Assembly: GCF_036013935.1 (NCBI RefSeq)
Contig: NZ_CP107902.1
Coordinates: 3,443,001 to 3,507,000 of the forward strand
From: Streptomyces sp. NBC_00461
GTDB taxonomy: Bacteria > Actinomycetota > Actinomycetes > Streptomycetales > Streptomycetaceae
DNA: 64,000 nt
Direction: 5' to 3'
Part shown: in pieces, positions 44,171 to 51,921 of the stretch
How the letters are laid out: each line of letters begins with the position of its first letter
Position numbering within the stretch: position 1 is the first letter of the stretch
Notes under the pieces: model-generated
Database searches by the model: none
Seen by the model: only the letters and a program-made list of their open reading frames with translations
Told to the model about the DNA's origin: nothing
Position numbers and translations under genes: made by a program

Positions 44171-44851
44171 TCAGCAGCATCGGGCGGCCTCCAGTGCCAC
44201 GATCACGATCGCAGGATCGCCGTAGTACGTAACGCACGGTTCATCCCTCCCTGGAGCCACGAAGCGGGTGCGGTATCGCTGGAGGTCGCTCTCTGAGAAG
44301 TAGATCGAGTTGGGATCGTGTGCGTGGGCTTCGTTGCGCTTGCTGATCCTCGCCCAAAGGTCATCGTGACTGGCGGCGAGATAGACCAGTACAGGGGTGG
44401 CGCCGGCGTCGGTCGCGACGGCTCGCCATCTAGCCCGATCTTCCGGGGTCCAAAAGCCGTGGTCGACGACGACGTCATGTCCGGCCTTGAGCTGTTCCCT
44501 GAGTTCAACCGCCATGTCTTCGAGCACCGGCCGTTCAAGGGTCGGGAACGTGCCTCGCGGGAAGTCGACTCCGTAGACGCCATGCCTGCGGTACATCTCT
44601 TCATCCGGGCACAGACGAACGAACCCGCGATCCGTGAGGGCGCGGGAAAGGGTGGTCTTGCCGGAGCCGGGTAGTCCGGCCATCAGGACGCAGAAGGGTG
44701 GACGTGGTGACATCGGTCTCGTCATGGTCTGGGAGATGGCGGCGATCTCCGCTTCGCCTCCGAGCGTGATCGTGCCAGCCCTGCGCGCCGCAAGCAGTGA
44801 CCCTAGGCGTTCTTCGAGCACGCTCGCGAGCGTGTCATCGATCACCGTCAT
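44171..44851 (-). CDS. P-loop kinase/phosphotransferase, AAA_33 or zeta-toxin-like
   Basis: 226 residues from an ATG overlapping the GntR stop (ATGA). Walker A is VLMAGLPGSGKTTLSRAL (about 65-82), followed by a DEEMYRR segment, a Walker B-like VVVDHGFWTPEDRARW and a lid RISKRNEAH. This pattern fits the AAA_33/zeta-toxin/chloramphenicol-phosphotransferase group that phosphorylates small molecules or nucleotide sugars. Tight coupling to the transfer repressor suggests a role in element control, stress or addiction; no separate antitoxin gene is evident. Substrate unknown. Confidence 0.78.
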   Translation of the reverse strand: MTVIDDTLASVLEERLGSLLAARRAGTITLGGEAEIAAISQTMTRPMSPRPPFCVLMAGLPGSGKTTLSRALTDRGFVRLCPDEEMYRRHGVYGVDFPRGTFPTLERPVLEDMAVELREQLKAGHDVVVDHGFWTPEDRARWRAVATDAGATPVLVYLAASHDDLWARISKRNEAHAHDPNSIYFSESDLQRYRTRFVAPGRDEPCVTYYGDPAIVIVALEAARCC

Positions 44852-45606
44852 GGGGTGACCTCCGACTCCGTGCGCCATGTGCGGCCCGGGCCTCCGAGGT
44901 CCACGCCGTATTCCACGATGTTTCCCTCGCTGTCCACGAACTTTGCCGTCATCACGACCACCGGTTCCGTCGGCAGGTGTGCGGGGTCCAGCTCCAAGAG
45001 CTGTGCGTACTCCGGCGTCAGCAGGCGCGCTGAGGCTGTGTCGATGCGGTGACTGATCGGGTGGCCGGTCACCTGGGCGATGAGCTGGAGCGAGGTTCCC
45101 CCGGTCAGCCGCTCGCTCTCTGCAAGCTGCGGAATCAGCTTCGCGTAGCGGGCGGGAATCCATGACGTGCTGTGGGCCACGATGCCGTGCCGGTCTCGGT
45201 AGACCCGGCTTCGGCGGATCACGTCGGAGCCGGGCTGAATGTCCAGCGCTTGGGCTACTTCAGCAGGTGCGGACACGATGGCTGCTTGATGCGAGTCGGA
45301 CCTTTCGCCGTCCCCCCAACTGGATCCGGTACGGCGCCCCCGGTCCTGGCGCTGAGAACCGGAAGACATCGGAGCCGGCTGGTCCAGAACCTCCGTCCCG
45401 ATCCCGTGGATCCCCCGCACGAGTCCCTCGTTGCGCAGCTTCCGCAAGGCCTTCTCAGCGGTCGCGGTGCTCACTCTCCACTCTTCCGAGAGGTTCTTGA
45501 TGCTCGGCAAGAGGGTTCCTGGCTCTAGCTGGCCAGACGTAATCAGCTCTGCGTAGTGGGCGGCAATCTTCGCGTACGGGGCCCGATTGTCGGCCTGGCC
45601 TGCCAT
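44848..45606 (-). CDS. GntR/HutC-type repressor, probable Kor-like transfer regulator
   Basis: 252 residues, with AAGGAG eight bases before the ATG at 45606. The GntR winged helix (about 8-75: YAKIAAHYAELITSGQLEPGTLLPS, then STATAEKALRKLRNEGLV) is followed by a short linker and a UTRA effector domain (about 105-245). AICEs and Streptomyces plasmids use such proteins (KorSA, KorA) to silence transfer genes. Two copies of a 17-bp site in inverted orientation lie upstream (45629-45690), in the gap facing the transfer operon, supporting autoregulation and control of transfer. Confidence 0.9.
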   Translation of the reverse strand: MAGQADNRAPYAKIAAHYAELITSGQLEPGTLLPSIKNLSEEWRVSTATAEKALRKLRNEGLVRGIHGIGTEVLDQPAPMSSGSQRQDRGRRTGSSWGDGERSDSHQAAIVSAPAEVAQALDIQPGSDVIRRSRVYRDRHGIVAHSTSWIPARYAKLIPQLAESERLTGGTSLQLIAQVTGHPISHRIDTASARLLTPEYAQLLELDPAHLPTEPVVVMTAKFVDSEGNIVEYGVDLGGPGRTWRTESEVTP

Positions 45607-45628
45607 GTCGTCTGCTCCTTGTCGTCAC

Positions 45629-45690
45629 ATCCCTGAGGTTCCCTACCTTACCGCTTGACACCGCAGGGAACCCTAGGGAACCTTAGGGAT
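45629..45690. promoter_or_regulatory. Paired 17-bp operators of the GntR repressor
   Basis: ATCCCTGAGGTTCCCTA (45629-45645) and, inverted, TAGGGAACCTTAGGGAT (45674-45690) match at 16 of 17 positions. A further AGGGAACCC half-site abuts the second (45665-45673). TTGACA sits between them. Confidence 0.7.
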
Positions 45691-45964
45691 GTGCCCGCCG
45701 GTCGCTTCGGGGAGCGGCGGTCGCTGAACCTCGGCACACCTGTGTTCAAAACGGGCGTGAACCGGGGGTTGCGCCAACGCCCGGAGGGCTCCGTGAAACG
45801 GGCTCGAAGGAAGCGATAGCCGCTTGAGAACTCAACAGAGGGCTGATGAGGAAGACCGCCCCACCTCTGCGAGCAAGAGGGCGGCGTGCGCGGGTTCTGT
45901 CCCTGCGTGCGAGTACGGCGCCATTCGACCTTTTCGCAGCTCAAGGGCTGCGGCCGGTTGCCTC

Positions 45965-45989
45965 CGCTGCTCGTCTTTGACGAGCAGCG
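45965..45989 (+). other. Leader hairpin upstream of the transfer genes
   Basis: CGCTGCTCGTC-TTT-GACGAGCAGCG, a perfect 11-bp stem with a 3-base loop, 50 bases before the first small transfer gene. Possible attenuator or mRNA stabiliser. Confidence 0.5.
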
Positions 45990-46038
45990 CTGAGGGGAGC
46001 CGGGTCTACCGACTTCAACCGTCTTGAGAGGACACCGC

Positions 46039-46227
46039 ATGTTCGGCACTCGCCATCAGTTTTCCGTCTGGCCCGCCCGAGGCGGCCGCAAGGTCCAGTA
46101 CCGCTGCAGCTGCGGCGCCACGGGCTACGAGACCGTCAGCGACGCCCGTGCCCGGCAGATGGGCAACGAGCACGTCGCCCGGGCCAAGGCCAGGGCCAAG
46201 AACCGCAAGGGCCTGTTCCAGAGCTGA
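46039..46227 (+). CDS. Small mobile element transfer protein
   Basis: The ATG at 46039 behind GAGAGGA gives 62 residues, MFGTRHQFSVWPARGG onward. One CSCG pair (QYRCSCGATGYE) and a very basic C-terminus (RAKARAKNRKG) suggest nucleic-acid binding. From memory, near-identical short proteins are annotated as mobile element transfer proteins on Streptomyces AICEs. Biochemical role unknown. A strong hairpin follows at 46246, separating it from the next operon. Confidence 0.8.
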   Translation: MFGTRHQFSVWPARGGRKVQYRCSCGATGYETVSDARARQMGNEHVARAKARAKNRKGLFQS

Positions 46228-46245
46228 TCCACCGCACAACGGCGC

Positions 46246-46275
46246 GCGCCCCCGGAGCTGGAACTCCGGGGGCGC
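46246..46275 (+). terminator. Terminator after the small transfer protein
   Basis: GCGCCCCCGGAG (46246-46257) and its complement (46264-46275) form a perfect 12-bp stem with a 6-base loop followed by TGTTC. Confidence 0.75.
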
Positions 46276-46315
46276 TGTTCGGGCCGTTTCCACCTAGCAG
46301 GGAGACCACGACCCA

Positions 46316-46579
46316 ATGAGCCACATCGTCACTGTTCAGGAAGCTGTTACCGCGTTCGCCGACTTCATGGAGCCGACGGCCGCTGAGCTGGACGCGATCG
46401 AGCGGGAGATGCCGCTGATCCTGGCGGACGTCGACCTGATCGACGCGCAGATCATCACCCTGGACCGCACCCCGAACGAGCTGGACGCCCGCCGTATCCG
46501 CCGCGCCCGCCGTCGGGTGCTGGCCGAGCGGCGCGCGCTGGCCAACCGCACCTCTGGTGCGACGGGCGGTGCGGCATGA
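46316..46579 (+). CDS. Small AICE protein (DUF6284-like)
   Basis: 87 residues, MSHIVTVQEAVTAFADF onward. Acidic and helical N-terminal half, strongly Arg-rich C-terminal half (DARRIRRARRRVLAERRAL). No membrane segment. It is the first of nine tightly packed genes running to 49464; its stop overlaps the next start by ATGA. Resembles DUF6284 proteins of Streptomyces AICEs (recollection). Function unknown. Confidence 0.75.
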   Translation: MSHIVTVQEAVTAFADFMEPTAAELDAIEREMPLILADVDLIDAQIITLDRTPNELDARRIRRARRRVLAERRALANRTSGATGGAA

Positions 46580-46770
46580 CCGGCCGGACCCCGAACCCGA
46601 AGGGCTTCGCCCTGGCCCTGGTCTTCACGGGCATCGTCATCGCGACCACCGCGTCCCTGGCCGCCCTCGTCACGGGCAACCACCGGCTGATGGGCATCGC
46701 CGCCGCCGGTTTCGCCCTCCAGCTCGCCGGATGGACGCGCAACGGCCGCCGGAACGGGGGCCAGGCATGA
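46576..46770 (+). CDS. Small two-helix membrane protein, Spd-like
   Basis: 64 residues with two membrane helices (about 11-31 and 37-52) and a basic tail WTRNGRRNGGQA. It overlaps both neighbours by four bases. Short membrane proteins in this position of Streptomyces plasmids and AICEs belong to the spread (Spd) set, which aids passage of DNA across mycelial cross-walls; assignment here is by context. Confidence 0.7.
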   Translation: MTGRTPNPKGFALALVFTGIVIATTASLAALVTGNHRLMGIAAAGFALQLAGWTRNGRRNGGQA

Positions 46771-47210
46771 CCACCGATCCGAAGCTGGCCGCCGCGCACG
46801 CGGAGGTGAAGGCGGAGATCGCGCGGACCGACAACAAGACCGCGCTGCTGCTGGCGTTCGTCGGCGCGGTCCTGGCCGGCGCCTGGAGCATCGCCCGCGA
46901 CCTGCCCCTGAACCCGGCCGCCGGGTGCGCGGGCGGTGTCGGGATGGCGCTGCTGGTCGCGGCGGCCGGATTGCTGCTGCGCTCGGTACGCCCCAACCTG
47001 CGCGGCCGGCACGGCTTCCCGCTGTGGGCCACCCTCACCGCCGACGAGATCACCGCCACCGTCAACGGCGGCGACCTGGCCGCCGACGTCGCGGGCCTGT
47101 CCCGCCTCGCGGTCACCAAGTTCACCTGCCTGCGCCGCGCGGTCGACCTCACCCTGACCGGCGGCGCCCTGCTCGTCCTCGCCCTCCTGCTCACCGCCGG
47201 AGGCGCCTGA
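46767..47210 (+). CDS. Membrane protein resembling the Pycsar effector domain
   Basis: 147 residues from an ATG overlapping the previous stop (ATGA). Features: an N-terminal amphipathic start, DNKTALLLAFVGAVLAGAWSIA (helix 1), a second helix GGVGMALLVAAAGLLLRSV, the short RPNLRG motif, then a third helix near the C-terminus. This D-x-K-A-x-x-LL plus RP motif layout resembles PycTM (DUF5706), the membrane effector of cyclic-pyrimidine (Pycsar) phage defence. No nucleotide cyclase gene is nearby, so either it serves DNA spread, as its operon suggests, or responds to a cyclase elsewhere. Domain call is from pattern, not a search. Confidence 0.6.
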   Translation: MTTDPKLAAAHAEVKAEIARTDNKTALLLAFVGAVLAGAWSIARDLPLNPAAGCAGGVGMALLVAAAGLLLRSVRPNLRGRHGFPLWATLTADEITATVNGGDLAADVAGLSRLAVTKFTCLRRAVDLTLTGGALLVLALLLTAGGA

Positions 47211-48322
47211 TGAACCGCACCGAACTGACGAAGGCTCAAAAGGGTGTGCTGACGACCGCGTTCGTGCCGATGCTGGCCACGGGCGTGATCGGCGGGATCG
47301 GCACCTACAGCAACATCGGCCGCGCCTACGGCAAGGGCACCGCACTCGGGGCGCTCGCCGCAGGCGAGGGCGCCACCGCCGTGCTCGCCCTGGTCCTGCT
47401 CGGGCTGACCATGCTGGGCCAGTCCTCCCCGTCCGTGGTGCGCATGGGCCTGTGGGCGCTACCGGCCGCCGCGTCCGCCATGGGCGCGATGGCCGCACCC
47501 GACCCCGGCCGCACCGTCATCTACGCCCTGACCCCGATGGGCATGTCCGTGTCGGCGGAGGGCATGGCCTTCCTCGCCCGCCGGATCGTCGTGCACACCG
47601 ACGGCCGCGACGCGGAGCACGAGCGACGCACTGCCGACATCGTGCAGGCCCTCGCCTACCACCGCGCCCGCGCCACCCACCACCCCAGCGATCGGGTCAA
47701 GTGGTGGTCGGAGCGCAAGTCGTGGCGTCTGGCCCGCAAGGTCGGCGTCGGCGACGTGGCGCTGGGATCGAGGCTGCTGGACGTCCAGCGCGACCGCGTC
47801 ACCGCCGGAGCCGATGCCGCACTCGGGTCGATGTTCGGCACTCTCGACCCGACTCCCGCCTCGATCGCAAATGCGGAGGAATCCACCGAGACCGTAAGGA
47901 AACGGTCTACGGCTGAGCTGGGGGAATCGACCCCGCCCCCGGCCGTGACGTTGACCCGGCTGACCGTGCCGGATCCGGTCGCGGTCGATGCGGGCAAGTC
48001 GATTCTTCCGCTCAAGTCGATGCCCGCGATTTACGCCCCGCTTCCGGCACCGGTGGTGGCGCCGGTGGGGCGGACCGTGGCGGCGGGATCGACCGCGCCG
48101 CGTCGGGCGACCGGCCGGATTCCCGAGGCGGCCCGATCGCCCCGGCCCAAGCGCACCCCCGAGCAGCTGCTCGACGAAGCACGGTCGGCGACGGCCGCTC
48201 TTGCGGACGCGAAGGTGACCGCTGAGGGCATCCGTCGCGCGATCCACACTTCACCGGCCAACGCCCGCAAGCTGCGTGACGCCCTGCTCGCCGAGCGCGC
48301 CACCGCCCTCGGGACGCCGTGA
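47210..48322 (+). CDS. DUF2637-like membrane protein, Spd/transfer accessory
   Basis: 370 residues; its ATG overlaps the previous stop (TGATG). The N-terminal third is membrane-embedded with about four helices (TTAFVPMLATGVIGGIGTYS, TAVLALVLLGLTMLG, LWALPAAASAMGAM, VIYALTPMGMSVSAEGMAFLA). The rest is soluble, Pro-rich, and ends in a helical segment resembling a DNA-binding tail (LDEARSATAALADAKVTAEGIRRAI, then SPANARKLRDALL). This arrangement is common in transfer operons of Streptomyces elements. Likely part of the spread machinery. Confidence 0.72.
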   Translation: MNRTELTKAQKGVLTTAFVPMLATGVIGGIGTYSNIGRAYGKGTALGALAAGEGATAVLALVLLGLTMLGQSSPSVVRMGLWALPAAASAMGAMAAPDPGRTVIYALTPMGMSVSAEGMAFLARRIVVHTDGRDAEHERRTADIVQALAYHRARATHHPSDRVKWWSERKSWRLARKVGVGDVALGSRLLDVQRDRVTAGADAALGSMFGTLDPTPASIANAEESTETVRKRSTAELGESTPPPAVTLTRLTVPDPVAVDAGKSILPLKSMPAIYAPLPAPVVAPVGRTVAAGSTAPRRATGRIPEAARSPRPKRTPEQLLDEARSATAALADAKVTAEGIRRAIHTSPANARKLRDALLAERATALGTP

Positions 48323-48669
48323 TGGGGGCGCTGCCGGTGTTCCGGTGGCGCCTGGCACCGGACGGCTACGCCACCCGCCGCCAACTTCGGGCGCGTGATC
48401 TGCGCCCCGGTGGTCAACAGGTGGCCGCGCAGCTGGAACGGCCGCGCCGGCGTCGTGGGCCGCTGGTCGCCTACCTCTACCGGATCGACCTGGCCAAGCC
48501 GGTGCGGCCGATGACGCCGGCGCGGTGGGCGGCTTTGGCCAAGGCCAACACCGCCCGCCGTATCTGCCCCGAGTGCCGCCGCGATGCCGGATACACCATC
48601 CCCACCTCGCTCGGCATGTGCGTGACCTGCGCCTTTCCCGACAACTCCGACGCCTTGAGGAGTGCTTGA
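48322..48669 (+). CDS. Zinc-binding RRQRL-motif-like protein
   Basis: 115 residues from an ATG overlapping the previous stop (TGATG); GTG 48319 is an alternative. ATRRQLRARDLRPGGQ near the N-terminus resembles the RRQRL motif of small AICE proteins. The C-terminus has a four-cysteine knuckle, CPECRRDAGY and MCVTCAFP. Probably binds zinc and possibly nucleic acid. Function unknown. Confidence 0.72.
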   Translation: MGALPVFRWRLAPDGYATRRQLRARDLRPGGQQVAAQLERPRRRRGPLVAYLYRIDLAKPVRPMTPARWAALAKANTARRICPECRRDAGYTIPTSLGMCVTCAFPDNSDALRSA

Positions 48670-48671
48670 CC

Positions 48672-48989
48672 ATGGGCAAGCCCAACACCCGCCGCCTGGA
48701 CCGCGAAATCCAGCTGACACAGCGCAAGTTGGCTGCGGTGCAAAACGAGGAGATGTGGCCGCTGAACGGCGAGGAGCGGCGCAAGGTCGCCCGCGCCATG
48801 GTCGGCGGCTCCTACCGCGTCGCGCGCGGCAAGAGCGCCGGCCGCGCCGAACGCGCCGCGGAAAGCGTCTGGAACACGGTGCTGATCCGGCTGACCGCCG
48901 AACTGAGCGCCCTGCAGAGCGAGCGGCAGCACATCGTCAACGACGCCGCCAAGGACAAGGCCGCCAAGAAGTCCTCGGGGTGGTGGTGA
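48672..48989 (+). CDS. Small basic coiled-coil AICE protein
   Basis: 105 residues, MGKPNTRRLDREIQLT onward, starting three bases after the previous gene. It is predicted mainly helical, rich in Arg and Lys, and ends KAAKKSSGWW. No family recognised beyond recurrence in such operons. The stop overlaps the next start. Confidence 0.7.
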   Translation: MGKPNTRRLDREIQLTQRKLAAVQNEEMWPLNGEERRKVARAMVGGSYRVARGKSAGRAERAAESVWNTVLIRLTAELSALQSERQHIVNDAAKDKAAKKSSGWW

Positions 48990-49162
48990 CCATGGCCAGC
49001 ACGAACACGCCTGCCGGCCAGTGCCCGCAGTGCTGGCAGCACGCCCACGACCGCAGCATCCACCGGCGCCTTGGCCCGCGTGAGGACTGCCCGCAGTGCG
49101 TGGACCACATGCACAACGGCCACCCCTACCTCGTGCCCAAGCCGAAGCGGAGTTGGTGGTGA
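48986..49162 (+). CDS. Very small zinc-knuckle protein
   Basis: 58 residues from a GTG overlapping the previous stop (GTGA); ATG 48992 would remove two residues. Two CPQC pairs (GQCPQCWQHAHD and EDCPQCVDHMHNGH), with surrounding His residues, suggest a compact zinc-binding fold. It ends KPKRSWW, echoing the KKSSGWW end of the preceding protein. Function unknown. Confidence 0.65.
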   Translation: MTMASTNTPAGQCPQCWQHAHDRSIHRRLGPREDCPQCVDHMHNGHPYLVPKPKRSWW

Positions 49163-49464
49163 GCGTGGACGGCCGTTGCCCCGCGGCTCACCCGGAAGAC
49201 CCGACACCCTGCCTGGGCCCGGTCGTGGTGAGCGTGCTGGACGCGTTCAACGCCGGCGCCGAGGGGTGCGAGCACCACGGCGCCCGGCTGCTGGCCTCCC
49301 TCGACCGCGGCCGCGTCTACCCTCTCCCGGACGCCCCGCCCGGTGCGGCCATCCGCACGTTCACGGCCGCCGCCGCCCTGCGCCCGTTCTGCTGGGTCGA
49401 CGGCCCGCGTACCGCACCGTCGCAGCTCAGTGACATCGCGTCAGCGGCCCGTCAGGGCCGCTGA
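49159..49464 (+). CDS. Small hypothetical AICE protein
   Basis: 101 residues from a GTG overlapping the previous stop (GTGA). It contains several Cys/His residues (GRCPAAHPEDPTPC, GCEHHGARLL, FCWVDG) that may bind metal. It is the last gene of the overlapping series; a perfect 13-bp hairpin covers its stop codon. Confidence 0.65.
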   Translation: MSVDGRCPAAHPEDPTPCLGPVVVSVLDAFNAGAEGCEHHGARLLASLDRGRVYPLPDAPPGAAIRTFTAAAALRPFCWVDGPRTAPSQLSDIASAARQGR

Positions 49465-49467
49465 CGC
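49438..49467 (+). terminator. Terminator before traB
   Basis: GCGTCAGCGGCCC (49438-49450) pairs perfectly with 49455-49467 around the tetraloop GTCA, overlapping the stop of the last small gene. It would uncouple the small-gene operon from traB. Confidence 0.75.
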
Positions 49468-49571
49468 GCACCTTCCCGGGGGTGGCCGCGCCCTCCCGCG
49501 TGCCCGGCCACCCCCGGCATCCATTCTTCTCAACTCCCGCCCCGCTCAGGGCAGTCAGGAGTAGTCCCCGC

Positions 49572-51719
49572 ATGTCCGAGAACGTCGTTCATCTGCACAA
49601 GGACACCGACCCGCCCACCGATACGGCGACCGTGACCACGCTGACCGTCGTACCCGACCCCGTGCCCGACCCGGTGCCCGTGCCGGTGCCGATCGTGCCG
49701 CTGTGGGTGCGCTCCGGCCGCGCCATCAAGACGGCCGTCACCCACGAGCGCACCCGCACCACCGCCCGCGCGGTGGCCCGCCACGGCCTCTACACCATCA
49801 ACGGGGGCCGAATCGTGGCCCGCCGGACCTGGGACGGCAAGACCGGAGCCCGCTACGAACGCATGCTGCGCGCGGCTGAGGCTGCCGGGAACTACGAGGT
49901 CGCCGAGGAGTGGGAGGAGCGGTTGCAGCGCTTCCGCGAGGCGAGGCACCGCCGCCGTATGGACCTGCTCCACTCGCCCGTGGACGTGGCCAAGGGCGTC
50001 GGAGTCGGGGCCGGTATGAGCGTCGGGGTGCTGGTCGCGCTCGGGGTCGTGATGGCCATCAACAACCACCACGCCGGCGACGTCATCACCCCCCTTGCGG
50101 CCACGATCGAGTTCGTCGGCCTGCTGATCCGGATCGTGCAGGTCGTGTGGGGTCCGGCCCTCACGATCGGCCCGTTGCTGGCGCTGCTCGCGCTGTGGGC
50201 GGTGGGCAGCAAGCAGCAGGCCGCACCCGCGTGGGCGCTGCCCGCCAACGTCCGATCGAGCGAGGGTGAGCCGATCACCCCGTCCATCGTCGTCAAGGCT
50301 CTGCGCGACCTCGGGGTGCCCGCGCTGCGCAACGCCATCAAGGAGATGGGCGACGCCGGCGCGGCCATGCTCGGACCGATCCGGATCGCCGGATGCGGCG
50401 TCGAGGTCGACGTCACCCTCCCGTCGGGTGTGTCGACGAACGAGGTGCAGGGCAAGCGGCGCAAGCTTGCCGAGAACCTCACCCGGCACGAGCACGAGGT
50501 GTTCATCACCATCCCCCAGGCCGCCCGCACGGTGAGGCTGTGGATCGCCGACTCGGGAGCGCTGGACGAGCCGATCGGGCCGTCTCCGCTGGTCATCGAC
50601 GAGACCATGACCGCGAACTACAAGACGGGTAAGGCCCCGTGGGGGCAGGATCTGCGCGGGGACGCGGCAGCGCTGAGTCTGTATCAGCGGCACCTGCTGG
50701 TCACGGGCCTGTCCAACCAGGGCAAGACCGCCGCCCTGCGCGCGCTCGCCCTGTGGCTGGCCCTGGACCGCAACGTGCAGTTCTGGATCGCCGACCTGAA
50801 GGGCATCGGCGACTGGGCCGTGTTCGAGGGCATCGCGAAGATGCTGATCGAGGGCCCCTCCGACGACCACTGCATCCAGGCGACTGAGATGGTCGAGGAC
50901 GCGGTGGGGGAGATGAACCGCCGGATCGAGGCGCAACGCCGGGACCCGAGCATCGTCTTCCCGCCGCTGATCGTGCTGGTCGACGAGGCACAGAAGGCGT
51001 TCATGTGCCCGGCCAAGGGCGAGGACAAGCGGCCCTACGGAGGCTCCAAGGCCACGTCCCGGTACTTCATGGCCGTCCGTGAGATCCACAACCAGGGCCG
51101 TGCGGTCGACGTGCTGATGTGGCAGGGCACGCAGGACCCCACCGACCAGAACCTTCCCAAGCTGGTCCGCGAGGGCGCGCACACCCGCGCCTCCCTCGTG
51201 GTGGGCACCGAGTCCCAGGCGGAGATGGCGCTCGGTGCCAAGGCCGTCAACGCCGGTGCGGCTCCGCACCTGCTGCGTCAGGGTCTGGACAAGGGAACCC
51301 TCGTGGTCGCCTCCGACGGCATCACCATCCCGGCCGGCCAGTCGTCCATCACGGTGCGCACGCACTTCATCGACGACGAGCCGGCCGCCGAGATCGCCGC
51401 ACGGGCCAAGGCCCTTCGCGATGGCGTCACCACCCTGCGCGCGGTCGAGCAGGGCGAAGAGCGGGACGCGCTCGCCGACGTTGCTTCCGTCCTCGGCGAC
51501 GCGCCCCGGCTGCGGACCAACGAAGTCCTCAAGCGGCTGCACGCGCTGGACCCGAGCGCCTACGGCGACCAGTGGACCAACGACCGGCTCAAGAGCCTGT
51601 TGGAGGAGTACGGCGAGGAGCCGAAGAAGTCGCACGGGGTCATGGTCATCCACCGTGATCACATCCTCCGGGCGCTTGCCAACCGCGACGCCGATGGTTC
51701 CGCTTCCGCCGCCGAGTAG
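49572..51719 (+). CDS. traB: FtsK/SpoIIIE-like conjugative DNA translocase TraB
   Basis: The ATG at 49572, with AGGAG 10 bases ahead, gives 715 residues. A soluble N-terminus (to about 140), two membrane regions (about 145-165 and 175-215), then the RecA-like motor with Walker A VTGLSNQGKTAALRAL and Walker B FPPLIVLVDEAQKAF. A C-terminal winged helix (about 640-710) corresponds to the TRS-recognition domain. In Streptomyces one TraB hexamer pumps double-stranded DNA between hyphae after binding 8-bp repeats at clt. A cluster of 8-bp GGGGAGGC repeats starts two bases after this gene and is the likely target. Confidence 0.93.
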   Translation: MSENVVHLHKDTDPPTDTATVTTLTVVPDPVPDPVPVPVPIVPLWVRSGRAIKTAVTHERTRTTARAVARHGLYTINGGRIVARRTWDGKTGARYERMLRAAEAAGNYEVAEEWEERLQRFREARHRRRMDLLHSPVDVAKGVGVGAGMSVGVLVALGVVMAINNHHAGDVITPLAATIEFVGLLIRIVQVVWGPALTIGPLLALLALWAVGSKQQAAPAWALPANVRSSEGEPITPSIVVKALRDLGVPALRNAIKEMGDAGAAMLGPIRIAGCGVEVDVTLPSGVSTNEVQGKRRKLAENLTRHEHEVFITIPQAARTVRLWIADSGALDEPIGPSPLVIDETMTANYKTGKAPWGQDLRGDAAALSLYQRHLLVTGLSNQGKTAALRALALWLALDRNVQFWIADLKGIGDWAVFEGIAKMLIEGPSDDHCIQATEMVEDAVGEMNRRIEAQRRDPSIVFPPLIVLVDEAQKAFMCPAKGEDKRPYGGSKATSRYFMAVREIHNQGRAVDVLMWQGTQDPTDQNLPKLVREGAHTRASLVVGTESQAEMALGAKAVNAGAAPHLLRQGLDKGTLVVASDGITIPAGQSSITVRTHFIDDEPAAEIAARAKALRDGVTTLRAVEQGEERDALADVASVLGDAPRLRTNEVLKRLHALDPSAYGDQWTNDRLKSLLEEYGEEPKKSHGVMVIHRDHILRALANRDADGSASAAE

Positions 51720-51720
51720 C

Positions 51721-51896
51721 GGGGAGGCACGGCCGCCCGGCCCGGGGAGGCGGGGAGAACTCCCCAACCCCCTCCCCGGGCCGCCTCCCCCACGTTGATC
51801 AGCGAAAACACCGTTTCGGGGAGGCGGGGAGGCACCCCAGGTCAGACCCCGAAACCCCCTCCACAGCGCTCCCGGCAGGGGGGCTTCCGCCTCCCC
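51721..51896. repeat. Cluster of 8-bp GGGGAGGC repeats, candidate clt locus
   Basis: Direct copies at 51721, 51744, 51818 and 51826, inverted copies at 51783 and 51889, plus partial copies. The region also folds: GGCCCGGGGAGG (51739-51750) pairs with 51771-51782, enclosing GGGGAG-AA-CTCCCC. Known clt loci of Streptomyces carry 8-bp TraB-recognition repeats beside traB. Confidence 0.65.
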
Positions 51897-51921
51897 GAAC
51901 CTTCACCGGAAGGGATTCCGC

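Larger units (their letters stand above)
45607..46038. other. 432-base control region between repressor and transfer genes
   Basis: No gene. It contains the paired repressor sites (45629-45690), and an 11-bp perfect hairpin with a TTT loop (45965-45989) in the probable leader of the rightward transfer transcript. TTGACA at 45655-45660 could be a rightward -35 box, but no good -10 follows at the right spacing. Confidence 0.5.

Noticed and set aside
44171..44851. Classic epsilon/zeta toxin-antitoxin pair
   Set aside because: The kinase is only zeta-like; no small three-helix epsilon antitoxin gene lies next to it, and its partner is a GntR regulator.
45655..45660. TTGACA as a rightward promoter for the transfer genes
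   Set aside because: No acceptable -10 box follows at 16-19 bases; kept only as a possible -35 box inside the operator region.
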